This document shows, piece after piece, positions 21,357 through 32,907 of a stretch of DNA of 64,000 nucleotides. Made by a program: the position numbers and the translations under genes. This DNA is from Oidiodendron maius Zn (lineage: Eukaryota; Ascomycota; Leotiomycetes; Myxotrichaceae). Under the pieces are notes generated by a model. It did no database searches. It was not told the origin of the DNA and saw only the letters and a program-made list of their open reading frames with translations. Location of the stretch: contig KN832873.1 of assembly GCA_000827325.1 (NCBI GenBank), positions 820,245-884,244 of the forward strand, read 5' to 3'. Position 1 is the first letter of the stretch. Each line of letters opens with the position of its first letter.

Positions 21357-22748
21357 ATGAAGGCAACGGTCACTCATGAAAAGATTGCCAGTGAAATATC
21401 AAGCGGTTTCGACGAGATCGCAGACCAAGTGCGCTCCTTCTACTTTGTGGTCAAGCTCCACCCTCGATCGACGTATATCAAGTACTATATTGCAATATTT
21501 TACTTCGAAGTATTTCAGTTTCTCGTAAGTATCATGCGGGAATGGTACCAGTCGTCCTGGAAGCGCTTTTCGAAGTCCCTTGGCAACTCTTTCTTAGAGA
21601 ATACCGTGCAGGGGACACTGAACACTCTGGCCTTGTACACCAAGAGAGTCGAGGCAGAGGATACGCGCAGGACAAAAGATATGAATACCAAACAACTTTT
21701 TGCTTTGGGTGCGATGTTACAAGCGGGTCTCGCAGGTATCGCGGGCCAAGAAAAGATGCAAAGGGATATCAAGAGAGACTACGCCAATTTGTATACCTAT
21801 GTCAAGAAAGATCTCCCCGCCAAGATTGTGCAGGAGGTACTGAAAGATGGAGCTCTCAACACGAGTCAGATCATGCCTCCCCCTCCCCGGCCAGCTATCA
21901 TGGCGCGGTCAATCGATGGTCCGGGATTATCTGGTGCAGAACCAGTCGCTCGCCTCAGAGGGATCCCATCTTGGTCAAGGGACAGTATCCTGACCGACGT
22001 CGATCACTTGAAGCCATATGTACAAACCGCGGAGCATGTATACCGGTTAATAGAACGCAGCCATTCAGTTGCCGTCAGCACAGAGATCAGCGTCCGCATC
22101 CACCAATGGGTCATGAACACTTCCTCCGAAGCTCTCTGGATCGAAGGACCAAGCGGACCTGCTCAGCCGAGCCAAAGCACCCTCACATCTGCCTTCATTC
22201 TAGGAAACTTGCGTCGGGTGGTAATACCCGCCATAATAGAATTCTGTCAGTATGACCCAAGGTTCTGGAGGACTTGGAATGCCGAAAAAGAGCTTCTCAA
22301 TGTCATATACGCCCTTGTGTATCAGGCTGCGAAGATGGTTTCTGAGAGATTAGAGCCCGAACTCGTCCCTTTCGAATTTCCCTCCTCTCGCTTTCAGGCA
22401 TTAAACGGAAATGTTGAGACGCTTCCAGATGCCATCAAGCTCCTCTCGGATCTGATCGCTGTTGGGCCGCCGCTGCAATTCCTCCTCATTGACGGCCTGC
22501 AACTATTCGATGGGCGTCAGCTAAGTCCGCTTGTGCAGAAGAGTATGAAGGATCTCGTTGCATTATTATGCAAGGCTGTAGCGGATGCTTCCGGAGGGCA
22601 GAGAGTGTTCAAGGTTCTTTTCACCACAGACGGTCTTGTAGGAGAACTCGCAGATGCGGCGAACGCAAAGCTTCTAAGTCGCCAGATACAAGAGAGTGAG
22701 AATGAGGATGAATTATTGACCATAAAGGACATCGATTTGATCAGATGA
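21357..22748 (+). CDS. STAND-like protein with partial DUF7708-type N-terminus
   Basis: Single exon of 463 residues. It resembles a Pezizomycotina family whose members carry an N-terminal DUF7708 helical domain and a C-terminal NTPase-like domain with a degenerate P-loop. Here the P-loop position reads WIEGPSGPAQPSQSTL, lacking the Gly-Lys-Ser/Thr of Walker A, and the Walker-B-like strand reads FLLIDGLQLFDGRQ. The family sequence starts only about half-way through the expected DUF7708 helices, so the N-terminus looks shortened, or a 5' exon has been missed inside the neighbouring AAA gene. Members are often found among NLR-like and heterokaryon-incompatibility genes, but function is unknown. 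Family assignment is from recalled pattern similarity. Confidence 0.65.
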   Translation: MKATVTHEKIASEISSGFDEIADQVRSFYFVVKLHPRSTYIKYYIAIFYFEVFQFLVSIMREWYQSSWKRFSKSLGNSFLENTVQGTLNTLALYTKRVEAEDTRRTKDMNTKQLFALGAMLQAGLAGIAGQEKMQRDIKRDYANLYTYVKKDLPAKIVQEVLKDGALNTSQIMPPPPRPAIMARSIDGPGLSGAEPVARLRGIPSWSRDSILTDVDHLKPYVQTAEHVYRLIERSHSVAVSTEISVRIHQWVMNTSSEALWIEGPSGPAQPSQSTLTSAFILGNLRRVVIPAIIEFCQYDPRFWRTWNAEKELLNVIYALVYQAAKMVSERLEPELVPFEFPSSRFQALNGNVETLPDAIKLLSDLIAVGPPLQFLLIDGLQLFDGRQLSPLVQKSMKDLVALLCKAVADASGGQRVFKVLFTTDGLVGELADAANAKLLSRQIQESENEDELLTIKDIDLIR

Positions 22749-23412
22749 AATTTTCCAGCTACCTGCTTTCTCTTATTATATGCGTACTTAGTAGGGTCGA
22801 GATCTTATAGACGAGGGTGTGATTGTCTACCAGTAGACTAGAGCCTGTAGACTCCTGCCAATAGACTCTTTCTAGGTATACCTCTTATTGAGAAACCATC
22901 AGAAGAGGGCTTCTTTCGCGTTCAGAAGTGTCCGTATATTTCACATTCTCAAAAGATATATCAATCGTATTACAAGTCTTAAACACTTTCAATTCGATAT
23001 TCGATCGATCTCTCGCTCACTGCTAGCATACAGCCAGGTCAAGTTAAATTTCCCAAGATCCGATTATGCCCCCAAAAAGAGTACAGTTTCCCGTTGCAAA
23101 TAATCAGAACTGCAATAACAAAGTCGCTCGCGCGTTTTCGTTCTTCCAAATACCGAGACGAATTATTCATACATAAGTTACATGACCAGTGTCTCGAGTA
23201 CTTCTTGTTTATTTTTTACTTACCGTGAGTGCTGTATTCCTCAGATAAAGCAAGAGAAAAAGAAAGAAACTCCGTGAAAGAGGCTCTTTCCAAAAAAAGC
23301 TTCAAATAGACCGCCCGCCCATCAGCCCCGCGAACCAAACCAGCATCCATCCATCCGCCCATTTTGTCCCTTTCAGTTTATAAACGCCATGTATTTGTAC
23401 AATCAGTTTTCT
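22749..23412. other. intergenic
   Basis: About 660 AT-rich bases between converging genes. No gene or repeat was recognised. Confidence 0.5.
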
Positions 23413-25734
23413 TTAGGTGCGACGTAGACCGCCGGCTTTGCCGAATCCGAGCCAATTTCTGCCGGTCTTGTGCTCAGATTCAGAGTCCGCTACGTTGCGT
23501 GTAGGAGTCTGGGTCTTTTCATCATTTATATCATTTGCACCATCGGTATCAAAGGCATACTGCTGCCTGCGCAATGCGAAATTAGATGCACCGACGCCAG
23601 CGGAGCTGGGACGGTGAGTGGGTGTTGTTCCAGTTCGGCTCCGCCTGATAGGGGGTGGTGTCGCTCGCGATTCGTCTTCGTTGCCCTGTCGATCGTCAAT
23701 CCAGCTCCGCCTCGTGTCATTTGACTTTGGTGCTTGGTGTGGAGAAGTGTTGATAGCAGGGCTGGTATCAGAGCGACCAAAGAGTCGGCCTGCAAGGCCC
23801 TTTCTCTTGTTCTCTTGCTGTGGAAATACAGGAGAGTTCCCAATAGGAGTTGTCGGAGGCTGAGAAAAGCTGTTGCGAAGTTTGCCAGTAGCTGACAGAG
23901 AAGAGCGACGTTCCGGAGGTCGTGGTGTACTATCAAAGGAGGTGGGTGGATTGTGAAGATTGGGATTGTACGGCAGCCGCCTGACAATATCGTCATTGCG
24001 TGGTTGCACAGGAACGCTCGACTGACGAAGCCTCTCATAGCGAGAAGCAGTATGGAACGGTAAAGAGGGTTCGTAGTTGAACATCATGTCCCGTCCCAAG
24101 GTGCCATATCGGTCTTCGCTGGTATATGTAAAGAGATCTGGAGTGAGAGGTCGACCAGGACGCCGGGAAGTCTGAGTTGCAAAGGTGCTGGCGATACTCG
24201 ATATATCATCTTCTTGTGTCTCGGTATCCCATCCATGACCTTCACGCCTGCTCGTAACAGTCTCGCCTGCACTGCGAGGCCGAATGGACAGTGTGGATTG
24301 GAAGGCATTTTCCGTCGAGCCTGGTGCCGGGATGGTTGAAGAGCTATTCAGGAATGTGCCATCGGCTATGCGGTTCTTATCCAACGTATCATTGGAGTTC
24401 TGATAGTGCCTCAGGGTATTAGTGCCGACAGTGTCTGGAGTTGGGGGGAGCATCTGCTGTTGATCGAAGCTAGACTTATCAGTCATGACGCGCTTGAGCA
24501 TTTCTTTGGTCTTGGGTTTCTCGTTGGTCTGCTGTGGTATGGTGGTAGAAGCGAGACGACTGCTCTTCTCCATGGAAGTCTTCAACTTCTCCAGTCTCTG
24601 CAGTGGCGATTCCAAGACGTGGTTGATTGAGGGGAACTGGCCTCTGCGGGAATCATTTCGTCGTGGTATTGTAGACGAACGGTTTTGCACCGCAGGTCGA
24701 GAAGGGATCGGTCTATCATCAACCCATCTCTCCACTGATTCTGACTTGTGGCGCTGGGTCTCCGGATCGGCTTCAGCGACGTCGTCGTCCAAGGACAGTT
24801 GCCTCTCTCCGTATATGCTCAAAAATGAACTTTCGCTCAAAACGCTCAAACGAGGGCTATCCATCTCAGTGGGCGGTGCATCCTCTGATTGCTTGGGCAC
24901 AGTCGAATCGGTATAGCTGTGCTCGGTGGGAAGATACAAACTCCTCAGAGCTTCGGTGCTCTCACTCTGCTCCGATAAGAAGGAGGGCATCCTGGCCATA
25001 GCATTGCTGATCTCGGACCGAGCTGGTCCAGGAACATTGTATGGTTCGTCATGGTTCGTGCCATAGAATCCAGGATCGTGGTTTGCGTCGAATGCTTTGA
25101 CGATCTCTCTCTCTTTCATCAACCTTTCAACTTTCTCCTCCAGGCTCACAATAATGCCGACAGCCTCCTCTACGGCCTGATCTCTTTTCTCCAACTCCGC
25201 CAGCAATTGTTCGTTGACTTCTTGGAGCTCCGCTTGTTCTTCGATCCGTTTCTCCGCAGCTTCCAGTTTTTTCTCGAGTGCTTCTTGGCGCTCACGACGG
25301 TGGTGTAGTTCGAGCTTGAGGTTGAAGTTTTGCTTCGTCAAGGTAGAGACATGCTGCAAGTATGGTTAGCCCCTGTTAGAACAAAGCAGAAGGAGATGTC
25401 TAACCTCTTCAATCTGCTTCACACCCATTCCTTTGCCTGTTCCGCTGGAGCTGGGTCTCCTCTCCTCCTTGCCCTTCAAAGGCGAGCTAGGTAACATTCT
25501 CTCTGTGGTATCAATGCTCCCTCTCCTTGCCAGGTTCTCACCCTTTCTCTCTCTCAGCCTCTCTTGTAGCAAGCTTGCTCCAGACGCGCCCCTCGAGAGA
25601 CTTTGGTTTCTAGGCAGATTCACCGAGGAGCTGTTGTTGCTGGAGCTGGGCGTCATTTTAGTCTGGCTTGAGGTGCTGGATTCGGGGCGTGGAGGCAGAG
25701 GCCGCGACCTCCTAGACAAGTGACTGTCGTCCAT
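23413..25734 (-). CDS. Centrosomin-motif (Cnn_1N) protein, probable gamma-tubulin recruiter
   Basis: Exons 25734-25405 and 25353-23413 encode 756 residues. The start ATG is in the context CCATGG. Residues 1-100 are Ser/Pro/Arg-rich. From about 103, the segment GVKQIEEHVSTLTKQNFNLKLELHHRRE matches centrosomin motif 1 when read across the intron (residues KQIEE before it, HVSTLTKQNFNLKLEL after it), and leads into a coiled coil to about 195. The rest is disordered, rich in Ser, Arg and Pro. Cnn_1N proteins (Mto1, ApsB, Pcp1, CDK5RAP2) bind the gamma-tubulin complex and nucleate microtubules at spindle pole bodies, septa or cytoplasmic sites. The protein is shorter than ApsB/Mto1 (about 1,050-1,100 residues) and lacks their long second coiled coil, so it may be a distinct paralogue. 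Confidence 0.85.
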
Positions 25735-26975
25735 GGAGAGCGAGGCAGGAAGATATCGATCTTCAAGTACACCTTTGTGGAGGTGAGATGCGAAGGGACC
25801 GTTTGCAGTCTGCACGATCAATCGTGTCGGATATCTCAAAGAGAACTTTGCTGTTGTGGGCGGTGTGGATAGGCTAAGGAGGAGGCCCAGCGGTAAGACG
25901 TGTCGCAGTAGAAGAGGGCCCAACGTATGACTGCATTGACCAGTGCATGTGATAACGAGCAGCGCAGAGAAGTGATGTGTAGTGCGTTCTCTTCACATTG
26001 CGCAGGTCTGCTGCAATGGACCGCGTTGCAGAGAACTGGATGGCCTTTGTTGTGGGGAGGAAGCGACAGGTTCCGCTCCACGGTAACCGACAGAAAAAAA
26101 AGTCGCCAAACAGTTGAGTGACGCTTGAGATCAAGAGAGGAGAGGAGAGGAGAGGAGAGGAGGGAGGAGACGAAAGCTAGAAAGCTTTGACGAAAGCAGG
26201 GTCTTTCGCGTTGTGTGTGGAGGCCAGGGGACCCGAGAGCTTCGATAGTTCCAATGTAACGGTGATACGATCCGTTACATATCGCCTCCTGTCCTCCGTC
26301 ACAATTCTACGTTATGGTGCTGAGGATGGTGATTGGCGGAGGCAAATGGCCAGAGCGACCCGTTGTGTGTCAGCTCATCACATCACATCCCGATTTTCAT
26401 GTTTAAATTAAGGGCATCAATAAAGCGTGAGAAAAGGGGGCAGAAAATAGGGAGATCTTCCAGGGCCAAAAGTGCGCGCCGGGCCTTACCAACGGGCCGG
26501 AACAACTCCGCGGAAGGACTAGCTGGATAGGGGTTAGCGTATCAATCTCGTGCCCGCAGTCCTGGAATGTGGCGGAGAGGAGCGGCTCGTGCGGGCAGTG
26601 AGCGCTCAGACAAAAGCCGTTGGTGATGATAGTAGGTCAAAGGGTAAGGTTTGATATGCAGGAGAGGTCCATTTATGAAATACGACGTTAAAAGTCCAAC
26701 TGCACTAAGCCATATTAGGCTATGTCCTCTAAAATAGGCCATGTAAGGAAAGAACTTGAACTACTGTATGTAACCAACTACTCGCAAGTCTCCGCCAGAT
26801 CTGTGCCTCAGGCTACTCTTACCGAGTCGTCGCATTGCCAACAATCGCCTTCTGTCGTTCTCTTTGCAGAATAGGGGGATTGCCAACGAAAGTTCCACTT
26901 CGACTGGTGTTTTCCGCAACTATATCTGGAAGTAGCAGTTCCAACCCTGTTCTCCCGTTCCTTTCCACCTTCACA
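25735..26975. promoter_or_regulatory. Divergent region between Cnn_1N and hemerythrin-like genes
   Basis: A 1.24-kb gap between two divergent starts. It contains an AGAGG pentanucleotide tract and CA-rich stretches, but no supported gene. It must hold both promoters and leader sequences. Confidence 0.45.
26136..26160. repeat. (AGAGG)5 microsatellite
   Basis: Five perfect pentanucleotide units followed by imperfect GGAGGAG. On the minus strand this is a CT-rich tract upstream of the Cnn_1N gene and may lie in its promoter or leader. Confidence 0.9.
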
Positions 26976-27906
26976 ATGGCCACCAGCATTGCCGAGAAGC
27001 CATGGACTGATGAACCCCTCGCCCTTATCCCAACCCCAGTCTTTGAAAGCAAAATGGTACCATCCTGTCCTTCTAGATCGTCGAGCTGCTAAGCATAACT
27101 TGTCATGCTAGCACAACCTGTTCACCAATGGTGCGAGTCACATGTGTATGGTACACAATTCCCTCTTTCGCGGGTACAATTCTATCTATCAGCAAGCACC
27201 GTACATTGCCGATGCCGACAAGCTCGCTTTTATTGGATATTGTCTGACATGGTACAAATTCCTGAAGACACATGCAGATAACGAGGATATCAGTCTCTTC
27301 CCCAAGACGGAGGAGCTTCTGAAAGACAACACCATCTTTGAGGAGTCACATAAGGAACATAGTAAGTGAGAGTCCGGTCTATATAGCGCAGTGAGAGATA
27401 GGGGCAGATGGGCTAACTGACAGCTCTTGGTTATTCTAGGCAGCTTTAAACCCGGCCTAGCTGAGTTTCATGACTATCTCACCAGCCTCAAGTCACCGAG
27501 CGAGTTCTCGGGAAGTAAGCTGTTGGAGATAATGGCCACTTTCCAAGAACCTCTTGACAAGCACATGCGGTCCGAGGTTGCCACCATCGCTGCTCTATCG
27601 AGCCATCCGGGAACGCCTAAGGAGGGTAGCAAGGAGGAAAAGGCTGCCCAGCAAGCCTTCGACACTCGCGAAGGTAATAACCTCATTATGTCAGGTATGA
27701 CGGATGTCCTGCCGTTCTTCCTGTTTAATTATGACAGCGGCTATGAAGGTGGTATCTGGGCAGACTGGCCACCTATTCCCGGACTTGTAAGGTGGACAAT
27801 TATGAACGTAGCTCAGATTCTACATCCATGGTGGAAGTTCGCGAGTTGTGATGCTCAGAGACAGAGGAGACCATTGTACGCAGTTCCCGGCCCGGGAAAT
27901 ATATAA
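26976..27906 (+). CDS. Hemerythrin-like (HHE cation-binding) domain protein
   Basis: Exons 26976-27056, 27112-27361 and 27440-27906 give 265 residues. The start is the ATG in CACAATGGCC, a good fungal context. The four-helix HHE pattern is present: SHMCMVHNSLFRGYN, FLKTHADNEDISLFPKTEE, FEESHKEHSSFKPGL and PLDKHMRSEV, with the His and acidic residues that bind a di-iron centre in this family. The C-terminus (WWKFASCDAQRQRRPLYAVPG) is conserved in fungal homologues. These proteins are thought to bind iron or oxygen or to act in redox stress; no enzyme activity can be assigned. The first 27 residues are not part of the domain and show no signal peptide, so a cytosolic location is likely. Introns are 55 and 78 nt. 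Confidence 0.88.
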
Positions 27907-28608
27907 ACCATGCTGAATTTCATGCTTTGGATATAAGTTGTTGCGGATAGCCGTAATAATTGTTCGAGAGTATATTGATATGCTCCCTTAACTCCTTGCT
28001 TCCCACGCTGTGGTAATTGGGACTTCTTCTACCGGATTGGCTATATACGTACCAGACTAAAGTATATTCTTCGTACACCAGCCAGTCTGCCATATTCCGA
28101 GGGTAAAGACCAACCCGCAGTGGCACGAAAGTTTGAGGTTAGTGCAGCCAAGGATCTAATTGTCGCCGAGACAGATCCCGTTTCTAAATTCTGCTTATGT
28201 TAAGAAGAGCGTATCGGCTCTACGAAGGTAGTATTCATCTTAATGGATGCAGGATCGAGCACAAGTGGATGGTGTCGGGTGTGTCTGGGATTGTAGGATA
28301 GGAAGAGACGTGGTGGAACGCGCCTTGGCAAAGTAAAAAATCCGGGCTGAGAAAACGACACAGAGTGCACCATTGACCTGGCTGCTATATCCCGTACTGC
28401 TCATCTCAGCTACGAACTGTATGCAGTGAACGACATCCACGATATCCTAGAAGTGTACGAAATATGACGTGTATTTTCGTATAGGGAGTGATATTGTCTA
28501 TCAGTTCTTCCTGCTGCATATTGCTACAGTGCGTTGCAGTAGGGACGTTTCTGCATATATAGTCTATCTGGTTATGATCGAGTGAAACACCATCATATCA
28601 GACGCCCT
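27907..28608. other. intergenic
   Basis: About 700 AT-rich bases between converging genes. No gene or repeat was recognised. Confidence 0.5.
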
Positions 28609-30319
28609 TCACGATGTCCCCTTATCAGCCCATAGGTCATTCCAGAACTCCTTGAAGCCGTAAAGTGGCTTCTTCGAATCATGGACAACGGCTTTGTCAG
28701 CCGCAAACCGCTCCATTATGCCCCCCGGCGTGTGACCAATCTTCTCGACAAGATCCTTGGCTGGCCGTGTCGCACGCTCCCTGATAGCTGCAGAGAGTTG
28801 TGGTGCGACATCAGCGTAGCATGAATTCAATTCCCGCTCCAGGGAGAAGTAGGGCTTCTTAGCGAGGTCTGGCGCCATGAGATTGTAGGACCGCGTGAGG
28901 CTATTCAGGTTGGAGATCGCCAGCTGAAGATATGACATTTCCGCTGCCTCCCATGCAGGGAGTCGGAAAAGAGGTGGTAGCGGGCCTGCTGAAAGTGGGG
29001 TACCCTGTATTGTCTCTTGGGACGAGTCTAGGGTGGATGTTGCATCTGCCAATATTGTCGTAGCCTGTGCTACCGGAGCATCCGCCGCGGTCTTCACGTC
29101 GGTGGTGATGTTAACCATCGCAAGATCTTCTATGACATTTGTCGGTACGGATATTTGTTCCACTGGCCTCTTCCTCGGGTTGTACACTCTCTCAGTCTCT
29201 GCATATCTATCTGCCAAAGCCATATGTTCTTGTAGGCTCCCACCGCGACTCGAAATGGTCCTTGCAGCGTGGCGTTTCCAGTCATTCCGTAGCCGCGCAC
29301 GGAACACATTCGCTGCCTTCACGAGCTCTTGCTGCTTCTCTATCCAGGGTGGGACAATATCCTGCCGCTGAATCATCTTGTTCATTATATATTCGGTCGT
29401 GTCCACAAACGGATTGTCCGCCCTCGTATCTCTTTCGATGGCTCTGCCTCGGGGGATATTCTGTCAGGTGTTAGTTACACGTCAAACTAATTTTCTGTAG
29501 GCGTACCTTAAACTGGCCTCTAGCAATGGCGTCCTCAATTCTTTCATTTGCCAAAGCAGCCAGCCCTCTGATGGAGTTCGGCATTGGTCTGGCGCCGGGG
29601 GAGAATCGTTCCTTAAACTCCCTCTTCAAGTCATCTCTCTCTTTCTCCGTCATCTGCGAATCTTTCGATATTGCATATATGGAGCTTTTGTCCCTTGCAT
29701 TCGCCAGTCTCTGCCCGGCTGGAATTTTTAACTGGGGCTTTAACCGAATGTCAATGTTCGGGCTAGGAATCTTCGCAGTGCTCCGTAGATGAAGTTTCAG
29801 CGGTTTTTTCGCATCGTCAAGCATGCGCAGGACTGAATCTTCCAGGTTCTCGGTCCCCGTCCAAGCTTGCCCAGTGGCAATGTTGCGGGATCCTCTGCCT
29901 ACGTTTGAGCCCATATCGACTTCTGTGAAGGCAGACGCATTTTCTGATTGGAATTTGGCAGCTTGGACCTTCTCCAGCAGCTTGGCCTTTAACTCTTCCG
30001 AGAACCCCGCATCGGCTACGGCTTGTCTACCAGCCCTCCCGCCCTCGAAGAGTGCAACTTCAGTCGCTTCTGCGAGTCGCCTCGACATCGCACCCTGTCC
30101 TGGCCCGGCATTTTCTGGAGGAGCAGATGGTTTAGATGACTGCTCTGCAGTCCCTTTTTCTGAGGATGGTTGGTCCACCTTGCCGCTTACCTTTCCTTCT
30201 GTGACAATCGGCGAACTGCAGAATGGCCAAGAGGGGGCTCGGCGAGTAATTCCATGGCGCAGAGAAGCTCGCAGTTTGCAGGCGCGTGTACTTAGGATCC
30301 GCGCTCTTATTCCTGGCAT
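28609..30319 (-). CDS. DNAJC28-like (DUF1992) mitochondrial protein
   Basis: Exons 30319-29508/29507 and 29460-28609 (46-nt intron) give 554 residues. The N-terminus (MPGIRARILSTRACKLRASL) is rich in Arg and lacks acidic residues, as in a mitochondrial presequence. Near residue 252 begins the DUF1992 domain: LAALANERIEDAIARGQFK, joined across the intron to NIPRGRAIERD, then FVDTTEYIMNKMIQRQDIVPPWIEKQQEL. This domain is named for the human DnaJ homologue subfamily C member 28, although no J domain with an HPD motif is present here. The fungal proteins are conserved and of unknown function, probably matrix proteins. It is divergent from the Zn2Cys6 gene, with 259 bp between starts. Confidence 0.85.
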
Positions 30320-30578
30320 ATAGAAAACAGAGAGCAGCGTATGATCTTCTGAGATGCTTCCGCTGCACCGAGAGACATTTCCACCGCATCAAAGATGTTC
30401 ACATCCACCGCCTCGGTTGCATAAACGAGCCAATCGCATCGCATCAATCGCGAGATGGATTGCCGAGCAATCCACAGCACTGTCGTCTTGTCTACATCCC
30501 ATTCGACGATACAGACTGGGGAAAGCTCCACGGATGAACTGATCTGAGGGGACGGCACGGCATAAGGCTGGGCTGGGT

Positions 30579-31945
30579 ATGGAGAGTACGAGTGATGTGC
30601 CCGGCGCGAGTAAGCCGCGCCGTTCTCACCACAAGAGCCGGACAGGGTGTTCGAACTGCAAGCAGAGGAAGGTAAAGGTATGAGACGATCTATCTGTGGC
30701 CCCTGTTTTGTCTAGTATATGGTCCCCTTTATATGCTCGCGATAGCTCTCACTGATCCGTCATCTCAAGTGCGATGAAAACAAACCCATATGCAAAAAGT
30801 GTGAGATCCACGGTCAGTCATGCTCGTACCTACAGACACACCCTCTGAAGAGAGGGCCCCCAACCGTGGCTTCTATGCTTTCACCACCAAATCCACTTCC
30901 AGGGTCGGGTTCAATAAGCCCAGTTCTCTCAGCGCCTACTCCCATTATACTACCTCCCGCCCTTCCGGCAAATTTCAGCATGACTGATCTCGAACTTCTC
31001 CATTTCTGGACGACAAAGAGCATAGCATCCTTCGTCGACTTCGAATCATGCGTCGCCCTTTTCCAGACCACTGTCGTCGAGTTAGCCCTTACTCATCCTT
31101 TCCTCATGCATGAAATCCTCAGCCTTTCTGCCCTACACCTCTCAGAGTTGAAACCAGCCAGATCCGGCCACTACCGGCACGCCTCGGACACACACTTGGC
31201 AACCGGCCTCTCCTTATTCCAGCCGGAAATCGCCAACCTGTCAACAGAGAACTGCCATGCATGCTACGCCTACGCCGTCATGATCTTTACTCACACATGG
31301 GCATCTCAAGAGAACGACAAGCCATCGACGCTCTTCTTCGCCCCGTCCTCCATGCGCCAGGATATAGACCGCGGCCCGGTACAGTGGATAAAGTTGCACC
31401 GAGGTTCCAGCGAGATCATGGAGAACCTCTCTCATCTAATCACAGAAGGCCCCCTGGAACCGCTCTTCCGGCCATGGAAAGGCCTTGATCCCAACCGTCC
31501 GGATCCGCTACCTCCTATAGAAGAAGTCCAGCTGTCTCAGCTGCCCAACTCGTGGTCGTCTTCATCTCTAGCTCATGAGGATAAGGAAACCTTGGACTCG
31601 GTTTTAAAGAGTCTACGGCGAGTTTTTAACATATTGGCATACAATCCGAATATCAGTAAACTAAGTGCAGTGATGAGCTGGTTTAGCATGCTCACGGAGA
31701 ACTACATAAAAATGCTGAAGGACAAAATTCCGGAAGCATTGTTAGTAGTGATATTCTACTGCGTGGCGCTGAAGAGAGCAGAGCACTTGTGGTGGGTGAA
31801 AGGCAAGGGAGAAAACCTTATCCGGACATGCATGGGCGAGTTGGGCGAGGGGTGGGCGGAATGGACGAGGTGGCCGGTGGAACAGGTTCTGGGGCCTGGA
31901 GAGGGCAGGACTTTTAGCAAGGAGGCGTCTTGGGATTTAAAATGA
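30579..31945 (+). CDS. Zn2Cys6 transcription factor, Upc2-like
   Basis: Exons 30579-30677 and 30770-31945 encode 424 residues. The binuclear cluster uses C24, C27, C34, C41, C44 and C51 (TGCSNCKQRKVKC, CKKCEIHGQSC) and the 92-nt intron falls inside it, between KVK and CDE, a common place for an intron in this family. A Pro-rich linker leads to a regulatory domain: LLHFWTTKSIASF, HPFLMHEILSLSALHLS and the later helices. This pattern resembles the sterol-responsive Upc2/Ecm22 group and many related uncharacterised regulators. Targets cannot be told from the sequence; the neighbouring genes are housekeeping and do not suggest a pathway cluster. The protein acts in the nucleus by binding CGG half-sites. 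Confidence 0.9.
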
Positions 31946-32220
31946 TGATCATAAAGGAGGGTAAAATATGGGTATACGGAGGCTCGGATTGGTTTTGCAA
32001 AGCATGACAGGGAGTAGTTGCAAATAGGCTCATAGGTTCTCGTACATCACTTCACTCATATTTATGGTCCTGCTACTCGCTTCCTAATACGTCAAATTGA
32101 TACAGATCAAATTGTGTTAGATCATTTATTATCCTGCCGCTGTATTGAGTCTTCATACGCTATGGTCCTATGCTAAGAGCCGCCTGCTAACGCCTGTACG
32201 CCCAGTATACGCCTCGTCGG

Positions 32221-32907
32221 TCATCCAGCTGCTTCCTTAACTTGTCCCTCCGTAGTGGGTGGTTCGTCAATAAACTGAGGAACCTCATCAACCATAAAGC
32301 TCGGGGTGCTCTCAGCTCCCAGCCCTTCATTCTCCACCTCCTCCCCCAAAGCTTCCAACTCCGCATCCAACTCCGCCTCATCAACATCTTCAGGAATGTC
32401 ATAACTCCGGCTTATGCTCTCCTGGATATCGTTCCCGATGTCCATTAGATCCGCCATCTCATCCTGCATGCGCTCGATCTTGTCGATATTGATCTTGCCA
32501 TACTGCTGCTTCAGTGCCTTGTTGGTCGTCTTCATCGCATCCACCGTCGTCATGACGTTCTTCAGGTTATCTTGCATCATGCCCGCCTGCTCCATATTCC
32601 ACGACTGCTGCTGCAGCTGGTCCCGTTGGCCCTCGTACATCTTGCGCCGCTGCAGCACCTTCAGGGCCTTCTGCTTGATGGCCGTCTTGCCAGGGCCATC
32701 GCGCATCTTGGAGAGTTTAGTCTGGTAGGCGGTGAGCTCGGCATTTATGCTGGCGAGCTTGACGTCGATAGATTCTACGCGCGCGTCCACCTGGGAGGAG
32801 CTGGTTAGAAGTGAAGAAGAGAGAGGGGAAAGGGGACGAACATTAGATATGGCAGAGTTAAGGGTTGGCTTTGGCGCCGAGTTCTTTGCTCCAAAGAGGC
32901 GGTTCAT
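32221..32907 (-). CDS. vps60: ESCRT-III subunit Vps60/CHMP5 (Snf7 family)
   Basis: Snf7-family protein acting in multivesicular-body sorting at endosomes, where Vps60 binds Vta1 and stimulates Vps4. Two exons, 32907-32842 and 32790-32221, give 211 residues, close to the usual length. The start MNRLFGAK is typical, followed by VESIDVKLASINAELTAYQ, the GPGKTAIKQKALKVLQRRKMYE core and an acidic C-terminal arm with DIPEDVDEAELDAELEAL. The intron 32791-32841 is exactly 51 nt and has no stop, so its retention would insert 17 residues between SN and VDARV. The homologous join and a CTAAC branch site plus CCCAG acceptor argue that it is spliced. It is divergent from the SIT4-associated gene 1.26 kb away. 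Confidence 0.92.
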   Translation of the reverse strand: MNRLFGAKNSAPKPTLNSAISNVRPLSPLSSSLLTSSSQVDARVESIDVKLASINAELTAYQTKLSKMRDGPGKTAIKQKALKVLQRRKMYEGQRDQLQQQSWNMEQAGMMQDNLKNVMTTVDAMKTTNKALKQQYGKINIDKIERMQDEMADLMDIGNDIQESISRSYDIPEDVDEAELDAELEALGEEVENEGLGAESTPSFMVDEVPQFIDEPPTTEGQVKEAAG

